Positions 24,421 through 34,858 of a stretch of 57,672 nt of DNA are shown in pieces. Position numbers and translations under genes: made by a program. Numbering within the stretch: position 1 is the first letter of the stretch; the number at the start of each line of letters is the position of its first letter. Under the pieces are notes generated by a model that worked only from the letters and a program-made list of their open reading frames with translations, made no database searches and was not told the DNA's origin. The DNA is from Streptomyces longwoodensis (GTDB lineage Bacteria > Actinomycetota > Actinomycetes > Streptomycetales > Streptomycetaceae), in assembly GCF_001514125.1 (NCBI RefSeq), contig NZ_KQ948563.1, forward strand, positions 1 through 57,672. Reading direction: 5' to 3'.

Positions 24421-25122
24421 ATGGCAGACCAGACACACGTCCTGTTCGTCGAGGACGACGACGTCATCCGCGAGGCCACCCAGCTCGCCCTGGAGCGGGA
24501 CGGCTTCGTCGTCACGGCCATGCCCGACGGGCTGTCGGGCCTGGAGGCGTTCCGCGCGGACCGCCCCGACATCGCCCTGCTGGACGTGATGGTGCCCGGC
24601 CTGGACGGCGTGAGCCTGTGCCGGCGCATCCGCGACGAGTCCACCGTGCCGGTGATCATGCTGTCCGCGCGCGCCGACTCCATCGACGTGGTCCTCGGCC
24701 TGGAGGCCGGCGCCGACGACTACGTGACCAAGCCGTTCGACGGGGCCGTGCTGGTCGCCCGCATCCGGGCGGTGCTGCGCCGGTTCGGGCACGCGGGGGG
24801 CGGTGACCGCGCCGAGCCCGAGGCGGCCGCCGACGGCGGACTGCTGACCTTCGGGGACCTGGAGGTCGACACCGAGGGCATGGAGGTCCGCCGGGACGGC
24901 CGGCCGGTGGCGCTCACCCCGACCGAGATGCGGCTGCTGCTGGAGTTCTCCTCCGCCCCGGGCACGGTGCTCTCCCGCGACAAGCTCCTGGAGCGCGTCT
25001 GGGACTACGGCTGGGGAGGGGACACCCGCGTCGTCGACGTCCATGTGCAGCGACTGCGGCAGAAGATCGGCCAGGACCGCATCGAGACGGTCCGCGGCTT
25101 CGGTTACAAGCTGAAGGCCTGA
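24421..25122 (+). CDS. cseB: Two-component response regulator CseB
   Basis: A 233-aa OmpR-family regulator. The receiver domain (about 5-120) has acidic Glu11/Asp12/Asp13, phosphoacceptor Asp55 (LLDVMVPG) and Lys104 (VTKPF). A winged helix (about 140-230) follows, with LTPTEMRLLLEF and RVVDVHVQRLRQKIG. When phosphorylated by CseC it is expected to activate the sigE promoter. It begins 158 nt after cseA, the largest gap in the operon, and ends 12 nt before cseC. Confidence 0.96.
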   Translation: MADQTHVLFVEDDDVIREATQLALERDGFVVTAMPDGLSGLEAFRADRPDIALLDVMVPGLDGVSLCRRIRDESTVPVIMLSARADSIDVVLGLEAGADDYVTKPFDGAVLVARIRAVLRRFGHAGGGDRAEPEAAADGGLLTFGDLEVDTEGMEVRRDGRPVALTPTEMRLLLEFSSAPGTVLSRDKLLERVWDYGWGGDTRVVDVHVQRLRQKIGQDRIETVRGFGYKLKA

Positions 25123-25134
25123 GCGGAGCAGGGG

Positions 25135-26547
25135 ATGCGGGGGATGGTGCGGCACCTGGTTCCGGCCCGCGTGGAACGCGCGGGCATGCGGACGGGCCTG
25201 CGGTGGAAGCTGAGCGCGGCGATCGCGCTGGTCGGCGCGCTGGTGGCGATCGCGCTGAGCCTGGTCGTGCACAACGCCGCCCGGGTGTCGATGCTGGACA
25301 ACGCCCGTGACCTCGCCGACGAGCGGGTCCGGATCGCCCAGCGCAACTACGAGCTGTCCGGCCGGCCGAACTTCCCCAGCGTCAAGATCGACGACCCGCG
25401 GCTGCCGGCCGAGCTGCGGCAGAAGGTCGAGGACGGCCGCCGGGCCACGTTCGTGGCCGACCGGGCGGGCGGGGTGCCCGACATCTGGGCGGCGATGCCG
25501 CTCAAGGACGGGCACGTGATGTCCCTGCACACCGGCTTCACCGACCGCAGCACGGACATCCTCAACGACCTCGACCAGGCCCTGGTGATCGGCTCCATCG
25601 CGGTCGTCCTCGGCGGCAGCGCGCTCGGCGTGCTCATCGGCGGGCAGCTCTCGCGGCGGCTGCGCAAGGCGGCGGCCGCGGCGAACCAGGTCGCCAAGGG
25701 CGAGACGGACGTGCGCGTGCGGGACGCGATCGGCGGGGTCGTCCGCGACGAGACCGACGACCTGGCCAGCGCGGTGGACGCCATGGCGGACGCCCTCCAG
25801 CAGCGGCTGGAGGCCGAGCGCCGGGTCACCGCCGACATCGCGCACGAGCTGCGCACCCCGGTGACCGGGCTGCTCACCGCCGCCGAGCTGCTGCCTCCCG
25901 GGCGGCCGACCGAGCTGGTGCTGGACCGCGCCCAGGCGATGCGCACGCTCGTCGAGGACGTGCTGGAGGTGGCCCGGCTGGACGGCGCTTCCGAGCGGGC
26001 CGAGCTGCAGGACATCATGCTGGGCGAGTTCGTCACCCGGCGGGTCGCGGCGAAGGACCCGGACGTCGAGGTGCGGGTGGTGCACGAGTCGGAGGTCACC
26101 ACCGACCCGCGCCGCCTGGAGCGCGTGCTGTTCAACCTGCTGGCCAACGCCGCCCGCCACGGCAGACCGCCGATCCAGGTCACCGTCGAGGGCCGCGTCA
26201 TCCGGGTCCGCGACCACGGCCCCGGCTTCCCCGAGGCGCTGCTCGCCGAGGGCCCGAGCCGCTTCCGCACCGGCAGCACCGACCGCTCCGGGCACGGGCA
26301 CGGCCTCGGCCTGACCATCGCCGCGGGCCAGGCCCGCGTCCTGGGCGCCCGCCTCACCTTCCGCAACGTCCGCCCCGCGGGCGCCCCCGACCACGTACCG
26401 GCGGAGGGCGCGGTGGCCGTGCTGTGGCTGCCGGAACACGCCCCGACCAACACGGGCAGCTACCCGGTGCTGCCGCTCCCGGGCGCGGCCTCACCGCAGG
26501 GACCCAGACCCGGCCCGCCGGTAGGACCCCGGCCCTTGGGCCCGTAG
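25135..26547 (+). CDS. cseC: Sensor histidine kinase CseC
   Basis: A 470-aa membrane kinase that senses cell-wall damage. It has a first transmembrane segment (about 28-46), an extracellular loop of about 95 aa and a second segment (about 143-163). Next come a HAMP region, a HisKA box with His237 (ADIAHELRTPV), an N-box (LFNLLANAARHG) and G-boxes (DHGPGFPE, GHGLGLTIAAG). The tail is Pro-rich. The loop is the likely sensor for vancomycin-type wall stress. ATG 25135 has GGAGCAGGGG upstream; ATG 25186 is an alternative. It is the last gene of the operon, followed by a strong hairpin. Confidence 0.94.
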   Translation: MRGMVRHLVPARVERAGMRTGLRWKLSAAIALVGALVAIALSLVVHNAARVSMLDNARDLADERVRIAQRNYELSGRPNFPSVKIDDPRLPAELRQKVEDGRRATFVADRAGGVPDIWAAMPLKDGHVMSLHTGFTDRSTDILNDLDQALVIGSIAVVLGGSALGVLIGGQLSRRLRKAAAAANQVAKGETDVRVRDAIGGVVRDETDDLASAVDAMADALQQRLEAERRVTADIAHELRTPVTGLLTAAELLPPGRPTELVLDRAQAMRTLVEDVLEVARLDGASERAELQDIMLGEFVTRRVAAKDPDVEVRVVHESEVTTDPRRLERVLFNLLANAARHGRPPIQVTVEGRVIRVRDHGPGFPEALLAEGPSRFRTGSTDRSGHGHGLGLTIAAGQARVLGARLTFRNVRPAGAPDHVPAEGAVAVLWLPEHAPTNTGSYPVLPLPGAASPQGPRPGPPVGPRPLGP

Positions 26548-26568
26548 GAGAGGCCCCAGGCACAGGAG

Positions 26569-26602
26569 AAGGCCCCCGGGGCGGACACCCGCCGGGGGCC
26601 TT
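26569..26602. terminator. Bidirectional terminator between cseC and the MFS gene
   Basis: AAGGCCCCCG (26569-26578) pairs perfectly with CGGGGGCCTT (26593-26602). An inner GCGG/CCGC stem extends the hairpin. It lies between two converging genes. Confidence 0.8.
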
Positions 26603-26629
26603 CGATGGGGGAAGCCGGAGCCGTAGGGC

Positions 26630-28216
26630 TCAGACCGCTTCGACGACGGGCGGCTGCGGCGCGGCCTCGGCCGGCGCGTCCTCGCTCTTGGGGCCCGCCC
26701 CCTTGAGCGGCACCTCCTTGACGAAGACGGCGGCGACCAGGGCGACCACGGCCACCACGGACCCGAGGACGAAGGCCGCGTGGGTGCCGTCGGACACGGC
26801 GTACTGGTAGGCCTCGCGGGCCGCGGCCGGCAGCTTCGCCAGGCTGGCCGCGTCGAGCTGGGCGGACTGCTCGGTGACCTTCGAGCCGATCGACCCGGCA
26901 CGCTCGCTCATGACGTCCTGGACCCGGTGGTTGAACAGCGCGCCCATGATCGCGACGCCGAAGGAGGACCCGAGCGTACGGAACAGGGTGGTCGAGGAGG
27001 ACGCGACGCCCATGTCCCGCATCTCCACGCTGTTCTGCGCGACCAGCATGGTGATCTGCATCAGGCATCCCATGCCGAGGCCGAGGACCGCCATGAACAG
27101 GCCGGAGGTGAGCCGGGTGGTGCCGGTGTCCATCGTGGACAGCAGGTACAGGCCGACGATCATGAAGGCGCTGCCGATGACCGGGAAGACCTTGTAGCGG
27201 CCGGTGTTGGTGGTGATCCGGCCCGCGATCATGGAGGTGACGAGCATCGCGCCGAGCATCGGCAGGAGCAGCAGGCCCGAGTTGGTCGCGGACGCGCCCT
27301 GCACGGACTGCTGGTAGAGCGGCAGGAAGAGGGTCGCGCCGAACATCACGAAGCCGGTGATGAAGCCGATGACCGACATGAGGGTGAAGTTGCGGCTGCG
27401 GAAGATGTGCAGCGGGACGACCGGCTCGGCGGCCTTGGTCTGCCAGAACACGAACCCGACGAGCGCGGCGACGCCGATGCCGATCAGCTCCATGATCCGC
27501 GCGGACGTCCAGGCGTACTCCGTGCCGCCCCAGGTGGTGACCAGCACGATCGAGGTGATGCCGACCGTCAGCAGGATCACGCCGAGGTAGTCGATGCCCG
27601 CCTTGGACCGCTTCTTCGGCAGGTGCAGCACGGCGCTGATCAGGCCGAGGGAGACGACGCCGAGCGGCAGGTTGATGTAGAAGGCCCACCGCCAGCCCCA
27701 GTGGTCGGTGATCGTGCCGCCGACGAGCGGTCCGGCGATCATCGCGACGGCCATGACGGCGGCCATCATGCCCTGGTACTTGCCACGCTCGCGGGGCGGG
27801 ATCAGGTCACCGATGATCGCCATGACGCCGACCATCAGACCGCCGGCGCCCAGGCCCTGCACGGCGCGGAAGCCGATCAGCTCGCCCATGTTCTGGGCCA
27901 TGCCGCTGAGCGCGGACCCGATCAGGAAGAGCACGATCGAGGTCATGAAGGTGGCCTTGCGGCCGTACATGTCGCCGAGCTTGCCCCAGATCGGCGTGGC
28001 GGCGGCGGTCGCGAGGGTGTACGCGGTCACCACCCAGGAAAGGTGTTCGAGCCCGCCGAGCTCGCCGACGATCGTCGGCATCGCGGTGCCCACGATCATG
28101 TTGTCGAGCATCGCGAGCATCATCGTGATCATCAGTGCGAGCAGGACCACCCGCACGCTCTTGGGCTTTTTGCCCTCGCTGGTCCCGGCCGCCACGGCCG
28201 GCTGTGTGTCCGCCAT
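26630..28216 (-). CDS. DHA2-type MFS multidrug efflux transporter (EmrB/QacA family)
   Basis: A 528-aa proton-driven exporter with about 14 transmembrane helices. The drug-antiporter motif LDNMIVGTAMPTI lies in helix 1 and the MFS motif GKLGDMYGRK follows helix 2. The acidic/Lys-rich ends are cytoplasmic. It is divergent from a TetR gene across a spacer with two copies of an inverted 22-bp site, the classic arrangement of a drug-induced pump and its repressor. Substrate unknown. Confidence 0.95.
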   Translation of the reverse strand: MADTQPAVAAGTSEGKKPKSVRVVLLALMITMMLAMLDNMIVGTAMPTIVGELGGLEHLSWVVTAYTLATAAATPIWGKLGDMYGRKATFMTSIVLFLIGSALSGMAQNMGELIGFRAVQGLGAGGLMVGVMAIIGDLIPPRERGKYQGMMAAVMAVAMIAGPLVGGTITDHWGWRWAFYINLPLGVVSLGLISAVLHLPKKRSKAGIDYLGVILLTVGITSIVLVTTWGGTEYAWTSARIMELIGIGVAALVGFVFWQTKAAEPVVPLHIFRSRNFTLMSVIGFITGFVMFGATLFLPLYQQSVQGASATNSGLLLLPMLGAMLVTSMIAGRITTNTGRYKVFPVIGSAFMIVGLYLLSTMDTGTTRLTSGLFMAVLGLGMGCLMQITMLVAQNSVEMRDMGVASSSTTLFRTLGSSFGVAIMGALFNHRVQDVMSERAGSIGSKVTEQSAQLDAASLAKLPAAAREAYQYAVSDGTHAAFVLGSVVAVVALVAAVFVKEVPLKGAGPKSEDAPAEAAPQPPVVEAV

Positions 28217-28241
28217 CTCGTCCCACTCCCCCAGGGCTGCT

Positions 28242-28263
28242 ACTTACTTGCCGCCCGGCTAGT
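28242..28263. promoter_or_regulatory. TetR operator copy 1
   Basis: 22 bp starting ACTTACTTG and ending CGGCTAGT. Its reverse complement matches copy 2 (28291-28312) at 20 of 22 positions. It sits 26 nt upstream of the MFS start codon, over the likely MFS promoter. Confidence 0.8.
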
Positions 28264-28290
28264 TCAGTACACTGGGAAGGTAGACCTGTC

Positions 28291-28312
28291 ACTAGCCGGT
28301 CGTCAAGTAAGT
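28291..28312. promoter_or_regulatory. TetR operator copy 2 (inverted)
   Basis: 22 bp starting ACTAGCCG and ending CAAGTAAGT, the inverted near-copy of 28242-28263 with centres 49 bp apart. On the minus strand GTGACA (about 28293-28288) and TACTGA, 17 nt on, form a plausible MFS promoter between and under the two sites, so the TetR product could block both directions. Confidence 0.8.
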
Positions 28313-28393
28313 TTCCGGAGGGCACACCTGCTGGGCGGCACACACGCCCCCGCGGGGGACCCACGTTCTCGCGGGGACGCGAGGAGTACGAGG

Positions 28394-28987
28394 ATGGACG
28401 TCACCATGGACGACGACGGCACCAAGCAGCAGCGGCGCGGGAACACCCGCCAGCGCATCCAGGACGTGGCGCTCGAACTCTTCGCCGAGCAGGGCTACGA
28501 CAAGACGTCGCTCCGCGAGATCGCGGAGCGGCTCGATGTGACGAAGGCGGCCCTGTACTACCACTTCAAGACGAAGGAAGAGATCCTCGTCAGCATCTTC
28601 CAGGATCTGACGCAGCCGATCGAAGACCTGATCGAGTGGGGCCGGGAGCAGCCGCACACCCTGGAGACCAAGCAGGAGATCGTGCGGCGCTACGGCCAGG
28701 CGCTCGACGACGCCGCCCCGCTCTTCCGCTTCATGCAGGAGAACCAGGCGACGATCCGCGAGCTGCGCATCGGCGAGTCCTTCAAGAGCCGGATGCAGGG
28801 TCTGCGGGAGATCATCATCGATCCGGACGCCCCGCTGACCGACCAGGTCCGCTGCATCAGCGCGCTCTTCACGCTGCACGCCGGCATGTTCGTGCTGCAG
28901 GACCTGGAGGTCGACCCCGAGGAGAAGCGCGCGGCCGTCCTCGAGGTCGCCATCGATCTGGTGACCCAGGCCCACCAGGGCGGCTGA
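28394..28987 (+). CDS. TetR family repressor of the adjacent MFS pump
   Basis: A 197-aa regulator. The helix-turn-helix spans about 18-63 (RQRIQDVALELFAEQGYD, TKAALYYHFKTKEEIL), followed by an all-alpha ligand domain with two Met/Phe-rich helices likely to line the pocket. ATG 28394 has GAGGAG at 28381-28386. The divergent MFS exporter and duplicated inverted operator argue that it represses both genes until a ligand, probably a pump substrate, releases it. Confidence 0.93.
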   Translation: MDVTMDDDGTKQQRRGNTRQRIQDVALELFAEQGYDKTSLREIAERLDVTKAALYYHFKTKEEILVSIFQDLTQPIEDLIEWGREQPHTLETKQEIVRRYGQALDDAAPLFRFMQENQATIRELRIGESFKSRMQGLREIIIDPDAPLTDQVRCISALFTLHAGMFVLQDLEVDPEEKRAAVLEVAIDLVTQAHQGG

Positions 28988-29013
28988 CCGAGTCACTCAC
29001 CCCGCCCGAGGGG

Positions 29014-29592
29014 TCAGACGGTGACGCCCTTGGCGCGCAGGAAGCTGACCGGGTTGACCGCGGAGCCGTAGTTCGGCGTCGTGCGGATCTCGAAGTGCAG
29101 GTGCGGGCCGGTGGAGTTGCCGGTGTTGCCGGACTTGGCTATGTGCTGGCCGGTCTTGACGACCTGGCCGATCTTGACGTCGATGCGCGACAGGTGCGCG
29201 TACTGCGAGTAGACGCCGTTGGCGTGCTTGATCACGATGGCGTTGCCGTAGGCGGGGCCGTCACCGGCGCCGTTGCCGCCGGCCTTGACGACGGTGCCGC
29301 CGTGCGCGGCGACGACGTTGGTGCCGATCGGCACCGCGAAGTCCTGGCCGCTGTGCTTGGCGACCCAGTGGCTGCCGGACTGGGCGAAGCCGGCGGACAG
29401 CTCGTAGTGCTTGACCGGGTCGACCCAGGAAGCGGCCTTCTTGCTGACGGCCGTCACGCTGGTGTGCTCGGCGGCCGTCGCCACTCCGCCGCCCAGCACG
29501 ACCGCGGTGGCACCCAGGGCAGCGGCCCCGACGGCCACGCGGGTGCGAAGCAGGGACGTACGGGAAGAGCGGTTCATGGCGCGGTGGAACAT
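29014..29592 (-). CDS. Secreted M23 (LytM) family metallopeptidase
   Basis: A 192-aa wall-modifying endopeptidase. The Sec signal peptide (about 1-40) has a basic start, a hydrophobic run and an ATA-A type cleavage site. The peptidase domain has zinc ligands His80 and Asp84 (KHSGQDFAVP) and His166 (HLHFEI), and catalytic His133 or His164. It would cut peptidoglycan cross-bridges outside the cell. ATG 29592 has TGAGG 5 nt upstream; ATG 29577 is an in-frame alternative. The leader upstream is unusually structured. It is convergent with the TetR gene. Confidence 0.93.
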   Translation of the reverse strand: MFHRAMNRSSRTSLLRTRVAVGAAALGATAVVLGGGVATAAEHTSVTAVSKKAASWVDPVKHYELSAGFAQSGSHWVAKHSGQDFAVPIGTNVVAAHGGTVVKAGGNGAGDGPAYGNAIVIKHANGVYSQYAHLSRIDVKIGQVVKTGQHIAKSGNTGNSTGPHLHFEIRTTPNYGSAVNPVSFLRAKGVTV

Positions 29593-29596
29593 CGAA

Positions 29597-29679
29597 ACCT
29601 CATGAGGTCGGGAGCGGGGGTCACCCCCCGGGGCGAGGACGCCTGCCGGGTGGGCCAGTCCTTGGTAACCCGCACTCCC
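29597..29679 (-). promoter_or_regulatory. Strongly structured 5' leader of the M23 gene (candidate regulatory RNA)
   Basis: On the minus strand a 16-nt arm (29679-29664, GGGAGUGCGGGUUACC) can pair with a 16-nt arm at 29625-29610 (GGUGACCCCCGCUCCC). That gives 13 Watson-Crick pairs, 2 G-U pairs and one mismatch. The 38-nt loop holds its own AGGAC/GUCCU stem. The 3' arm can instead fold locally (GGGGG-UGA-CCCCC), so two exclusive structures exist just ahead of the Shine-Dalgarno, which itself lies in the palindrome CCTCATGAGG. Confidence 0.55.
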
Positions 29680-30116
29680 ATCCCCACCCAAACGCGTGAC
29701 CTACGACGGAAAGTAGTACGTGAACACAGAACTTTCCCACTTCTTGACAGAAGGGTTCCTGGCGGTCATTCCGTGCAGTACGGCGAAAACGGGCATTGAG
29801 GTCCATCTCCGCTGTCCGTTTTGCCCCACTCTGTGTGGCGACTATTCCCGCTAGTACTACCGAATCCGCCTGTGCGGCATGTCACCGGGGGCCGTGGCCC
29901 ACGACCCCGAAGAGGTGACCCGGGCCACCCTCCTGACGCATCGTCATGTCGCCCCAACCGACGGCCGGATGGTGACCGCCGTCACCGGCGGGGCCCCTTT
30001 GGGTGACGCACGCCTCTAGCGCCCTACCGTCCGGTAACCCTACGGTTCCTCTCGCGCCACCCTCGCCGACGAACATGCACACGACACAGCAGCGTTGAAC
30101 GGGAGAGGACCCCCAC
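29680..30116. promoter_or_regulatory. Divergent promoter region between M23 and acid phosphatase genes
   Basis: No gene is seen. The part near 29700-29880 is AT-richer than average and contains TTGACA on plus (29744-29749) and the palindrome TAGTACTA (about 29852-29859). Near 30030-30060 a TACGGT -10-like box precedes the phosphatase leader. The phosphatase has a good GGGAGAGGA site at about 30101-30109. Confidence 0.5.
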
Positions 30117-30755
30117 ATGACCCACAGACGTGCCTGGCTGCGCAACGCCTCGGTGACCGTCGTCTCCGCGACCGCCCTCGTGGCCCTGGCCGCCCCGGCC
30201 GACGCGGCGACGGACACCGCGCCCGCCCGCACCACGGCCGCCGCCACGGCCGCCGCTGCGGACGTCGACTACGCCACCTGGCAGCAGGACTGCCGGGCCG
30301 TCATGGACCAGGCACTGCCGTACCTGAAGCAGCGCATCGCCGCCGCCCGGCCCGGCGAGAGGCAGGCCATCGTCCTGGACGTCGACAACACCGCGCTGGA
30401 GACCGACTTCGGCTTCAGTTTCCCGCAGCCGGCGAACAGGCCCGTCCTCGACGTCGCCCGCTACGCCCAGGAGCACGGCGTCTCCCTGTTCTTCGTCACC
30501 GCCCGGCCCGGCATCATCGCGCTGCCCACCGAGTACAACCTCGAGCACGACGGCTACGAGGTCTCCGGCCTCTCCGTCCGCGGCCTGTTCGACCTCTTCA
30601 AGAACGTCGGCGCCTACAAGACCGCCCAGCGCGTCGGCATCGAGAACAAGGGCTACACGATCATCGCGAACATCGGCAACAGCGCCACCGACCTGTCGGG
30701 CGGCCACGCCGAGAAGACGTTCAAGCTGCCGGACTACAACGGCCAGCTGTCCTGA
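30117..30755 (+). CDS. Secreted HAD-family acid phosphatase (class B-like)
   Basis: A 212-aa protein with a Sec signal peptide (about 1-31, LVALAAPADA-A cleavage) and an Ala/Thr-rich linker. The HAD domain holds the nucleophile motif DVDNTALET, followed by FFVTARP (motif II Thr) and the later motif NIGNSATDL (motif IV). The Asp-x-Asp-x-Thr motif appears as Asp-Val-Asp-Asn-Thr, as in class B/OLP acid phosphatases. It would release phosphate from organic esters outside the cell. RBS GGGAGAGGA precedes ATG 30117. Confidence 0.93.
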   Translation: MTHRRAWLRNASVTVVSATALVALAAPADAATDTAPARTTAAATAAAADVDYATWQQDCRAVMDQALPYLKQRIAAARPGERQAIVLDVDNTALETDFGFSFPQPANRPVLDVARYAQEHGVSLFFVTARPGIIALPTEYNLEHDGYEVSGLSVRGLFDLFKNVGAYKTAQRVGIENKGYTIIANIGNSATDLSGGHAEKTFKLPDYNGQLS

Positions 30756-30796
30756 CGGCCGCCCCTGAGGCCCCACGGGCCCGCAGACAGGGAAAA

Positions 30797-30832
30797 GGGC
30801 CGGCCCCGGGACATGTGTCCCGGGGCCGGCCC
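30797..30832. terminator. Very strong bidirectional hairpin between phosphatase and clpC
   Basis: The arms 30797-30813 (GGGCCGGCCCCGGGACA) and 30816-30832 (TGTCCCGGGGCCGGCCC) are perfect 17-nt inverted repeats. They lie between converging genes. Confidence 0.9.
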
Positions 30833-30859
30833 CTCGTCCGTTCAGGCCGAGCGCGGAGG

Positions 30860-33385
<2,526 letters not shown>

Positions 33386-33815
33386 CGTTAATCGCTCCTC
33401 AGAGCGGTCAGGCAGTGGGGGGAACTTCCCCTCCCTGTCCTTCCGCAGCTTAGTCCCGCAAGCGGGGACCGCTCATTCCAACTGCCGACACCGTCGATGG
33501 CCTCCTGACCCCGAACGCCGACATCTGCTCCAACCCGATGGTGCGAGACGATGTTCCCGCAGGCCAGGCAGATACCCCAGTCGCCACTACGCCGATGGCG
33601 AACGTGAGACGGCCTTTCCCGCGCGTCGCCCCCTCCCACTAGGGATGTCTTACCCGCGCGCACAGACAGTCCATGCCGCGCGCCCCCATTCCCTCCGCTA
33701 CGGGCGAACAACCTTGCGCCTCCCCCCACCCCGACGCGCTCCCTTGCTCGACACCGTGCGCACCCGTAAGGGCACCCAGCGTAACTCCACGGTCCTCCGC
33801 GCGGTTGGCGCTGAC
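33386..33815. promoter_or_regulatory. Divergent spacer clpC / SCO3374-like gene
   Basis: No gene is seen in these 430 nt. On the minus strand a GTCCCCGCTTGCGGGAC imperfect hairpin (about 33470-33452) precedes TAAGCT, a possible -10 for clpC. A ClgR-like box lies farther up. The plus side toward 33816 shows no convincing promoter or RBS. Confidence 0.5.
33590..33603 (-). promoter_or_regulatory. ClgR-like operator upstream of clpC
   Basis: On the minus strand GTTCGC-N5-GCG is present (GTTCGCCATCGGCG). In Streptomyces ClgR activates clp genes through a GTTCGC(Y5)GCG box. The outer bases match but the five central bases are CATCG, not all pyrimidines, so this is a good but imperfect match. Confidence 0.5.
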
Positions 33816-34544
33816 ATGACTGGCTCAGCGCCGAAGACCGCCTCGGAGGCGGCCGCGGAGGTCTCGCACACGACCCCGTCCGTCACTCGACTCATCCCCG
33901 GCCCTCTCCTCCCGTACCCCCGTCGGCCGCAGGACCCGGACGAGCGGATCCGCGGCTGGTACGAGAACGACCTGGGATGGGCGACAGTGCCCGGAACGCC
34001 GGTACGACTTATCGCGGGCCGGCGCTTCGACGTCCTGGACGTCCCCGCCGCGGCCGGACAGGCGGCCCTGCGGCGCCTGGCGCCGGGCACGGCACCCGTG
34101 GCCGTGCGCGGGCAGCGGATGTGGCTGCTGGTGGCCGCGGGCAGCGCGGAGGAGCTGCCGGGCGTCCTGCGGTGGCTGGAGTGGGGCGGCCTGCCGCTGG
34201 ACATCGCGGCGATCGGCGCGGGCGGGACGATCGAGGCGCCGCTGCCGCCCGGACCGCCGGGGGCGGGTCTACCGGGCCAGGGCGTGGGCGTACGCGCGTC
34301 GAGCCCGCGGGGACCGGGTGCCGCCAGGGGGCCGGAGGGGCCTGCGCAGGGGGCCGCCGTGTGGCTGCGGCCCCCCGGGGCCGGGTGCGAGGTCGAGGCC
34401 TCGCTGCCGACACTGTCGGCACTGCCGACGCCGGGGGCCACTGGGGGCGCCCCCGATCTCGTACGGCTGGTGGACACGGTGGCGACCGAGTGTCACCGCG
34501 TCCGGCTGCGACGCGCCGGCGCTCAGCCGTTGGCCTTCTCGTAG
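33816..34544 (+). CDS. SCO3374-family conserved actinobacterial protein
   Basis: A 242-aa protein of unknown role. An N-terminal segment contains WYENDLGWATVPG and RFDVLDVPAAAG, recalling the small prim-pol-like (bifunctional DNA primase/polymerase N-terminal) proteins of Streptomyces. Conserved WLEWGGLPLD follows, then a Pro/Gly-rich stretch, AAVWLRPP, and the C-terminal DLVRLVDTVATECHRVRL. I recognise it as the conserved neighbour between clpC and lsr2 but know no proven function. No RBS is seen at ATG 33816. Its last 22 nt overlap lsr2 tail to tail. Confidence 0.8.
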   Translation: MTGSAPKTASEAAAEVSHTTPSVTRLIPGPLLPYPRRPQDPDERIRGWYENDLGWATVPGTPVRLIAGRRFDVLDVPAAAGQAALRRLAPGTAPVAVRGQRMWLLVAAGSAEELPGVLRWLEWGGLPLDIAAIGAGGTIEAPLPPGPPGAGLPGQGVGVRASSPRGPGAARGPEGPAQGAAVWLRPPGAGCEVEASLPTLSALPTPGATGGAPDLVRLVDTVATECHRVRLRRAGAQPLAFS

Positions 34545-34858
34545 GCCTCACGGATGGCCGCGGGAACCCGGCCGCGGTCGTTGACCTCGAGACCCTGCTC
34601 CTTCGCCCACGCGCGGATGGCAGCGGTGTCCTGGCTGCCACCGGAAGCGGCACGGGCCTTTCCGCGTCCGCCCGAAGAGCGGCCCCCGGTACGACGACCA
34701 CCCTTGACATAGGGGTCGAGAAGGCTGCGCAGCTTGTCCGCATTCGCAGTCGTGAGATCGATCTCGTACGTCTTGCCGTCCAGCGCGAACGTCACGGTCT
34801 CGTCCGCCTCGCCACCGTCGAGGTCGTCGACAAGAAGGACCTGAACCTTCTGTGCCAC
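34523..34858 (-). CDS. lsr2: Lsr2-type nucleoid-associated xenogeneic silencer
   Basis: A 111-aa DNA-bridging protein that silences AT-rich, horizontally acquired and specialised-metabolite genes. The N-terminal beta-hairpin/dimerisation part (AQKVQVLLVDDLDGGEADET) leads to a basic flexible linker (GGRRTGGRSSGGRGKAR). The C-terminal helix pair carries the minor-groove-binding Arg-Gly-Arg loop (NDRGRVPA). GTG 34858 has AAAGGA upstream; the ORF extended upstream is spurious. The stop overlaps the convergent SCO3374-type gene by 22 nt, an arrangement that may put the two transcripts in antisense contact. Confidence 0.96.
   Translation of the reverse strand: MAQKVQVLLVDDLDGGEADETVTFALDGKTYEIDLTTANADKLRSLLDPYVKGGRRTGGRSSGGRGKARAASGGSQDTAAIRAWAKEQGLEVNDRGRVPAAIREAYEKANG

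Noticed and set aside
29597..29760. A canonical c-di-AMP (ydaO) riboswitch before the M23 gene
   Set aside because: Only the short CAGGCG-type 3' bit is reminiscent; the conserved GGGGUGAAUC-like core and other motifs are not found, so it is only reported as a structured leader.
33386..33480. A sigma-R promoter (GGAAT-N18-GTT) for clpC
   Set aside because: GGAAT is present on the minus strand but 17-19 nt later reads GGA/GGG, not GTT.
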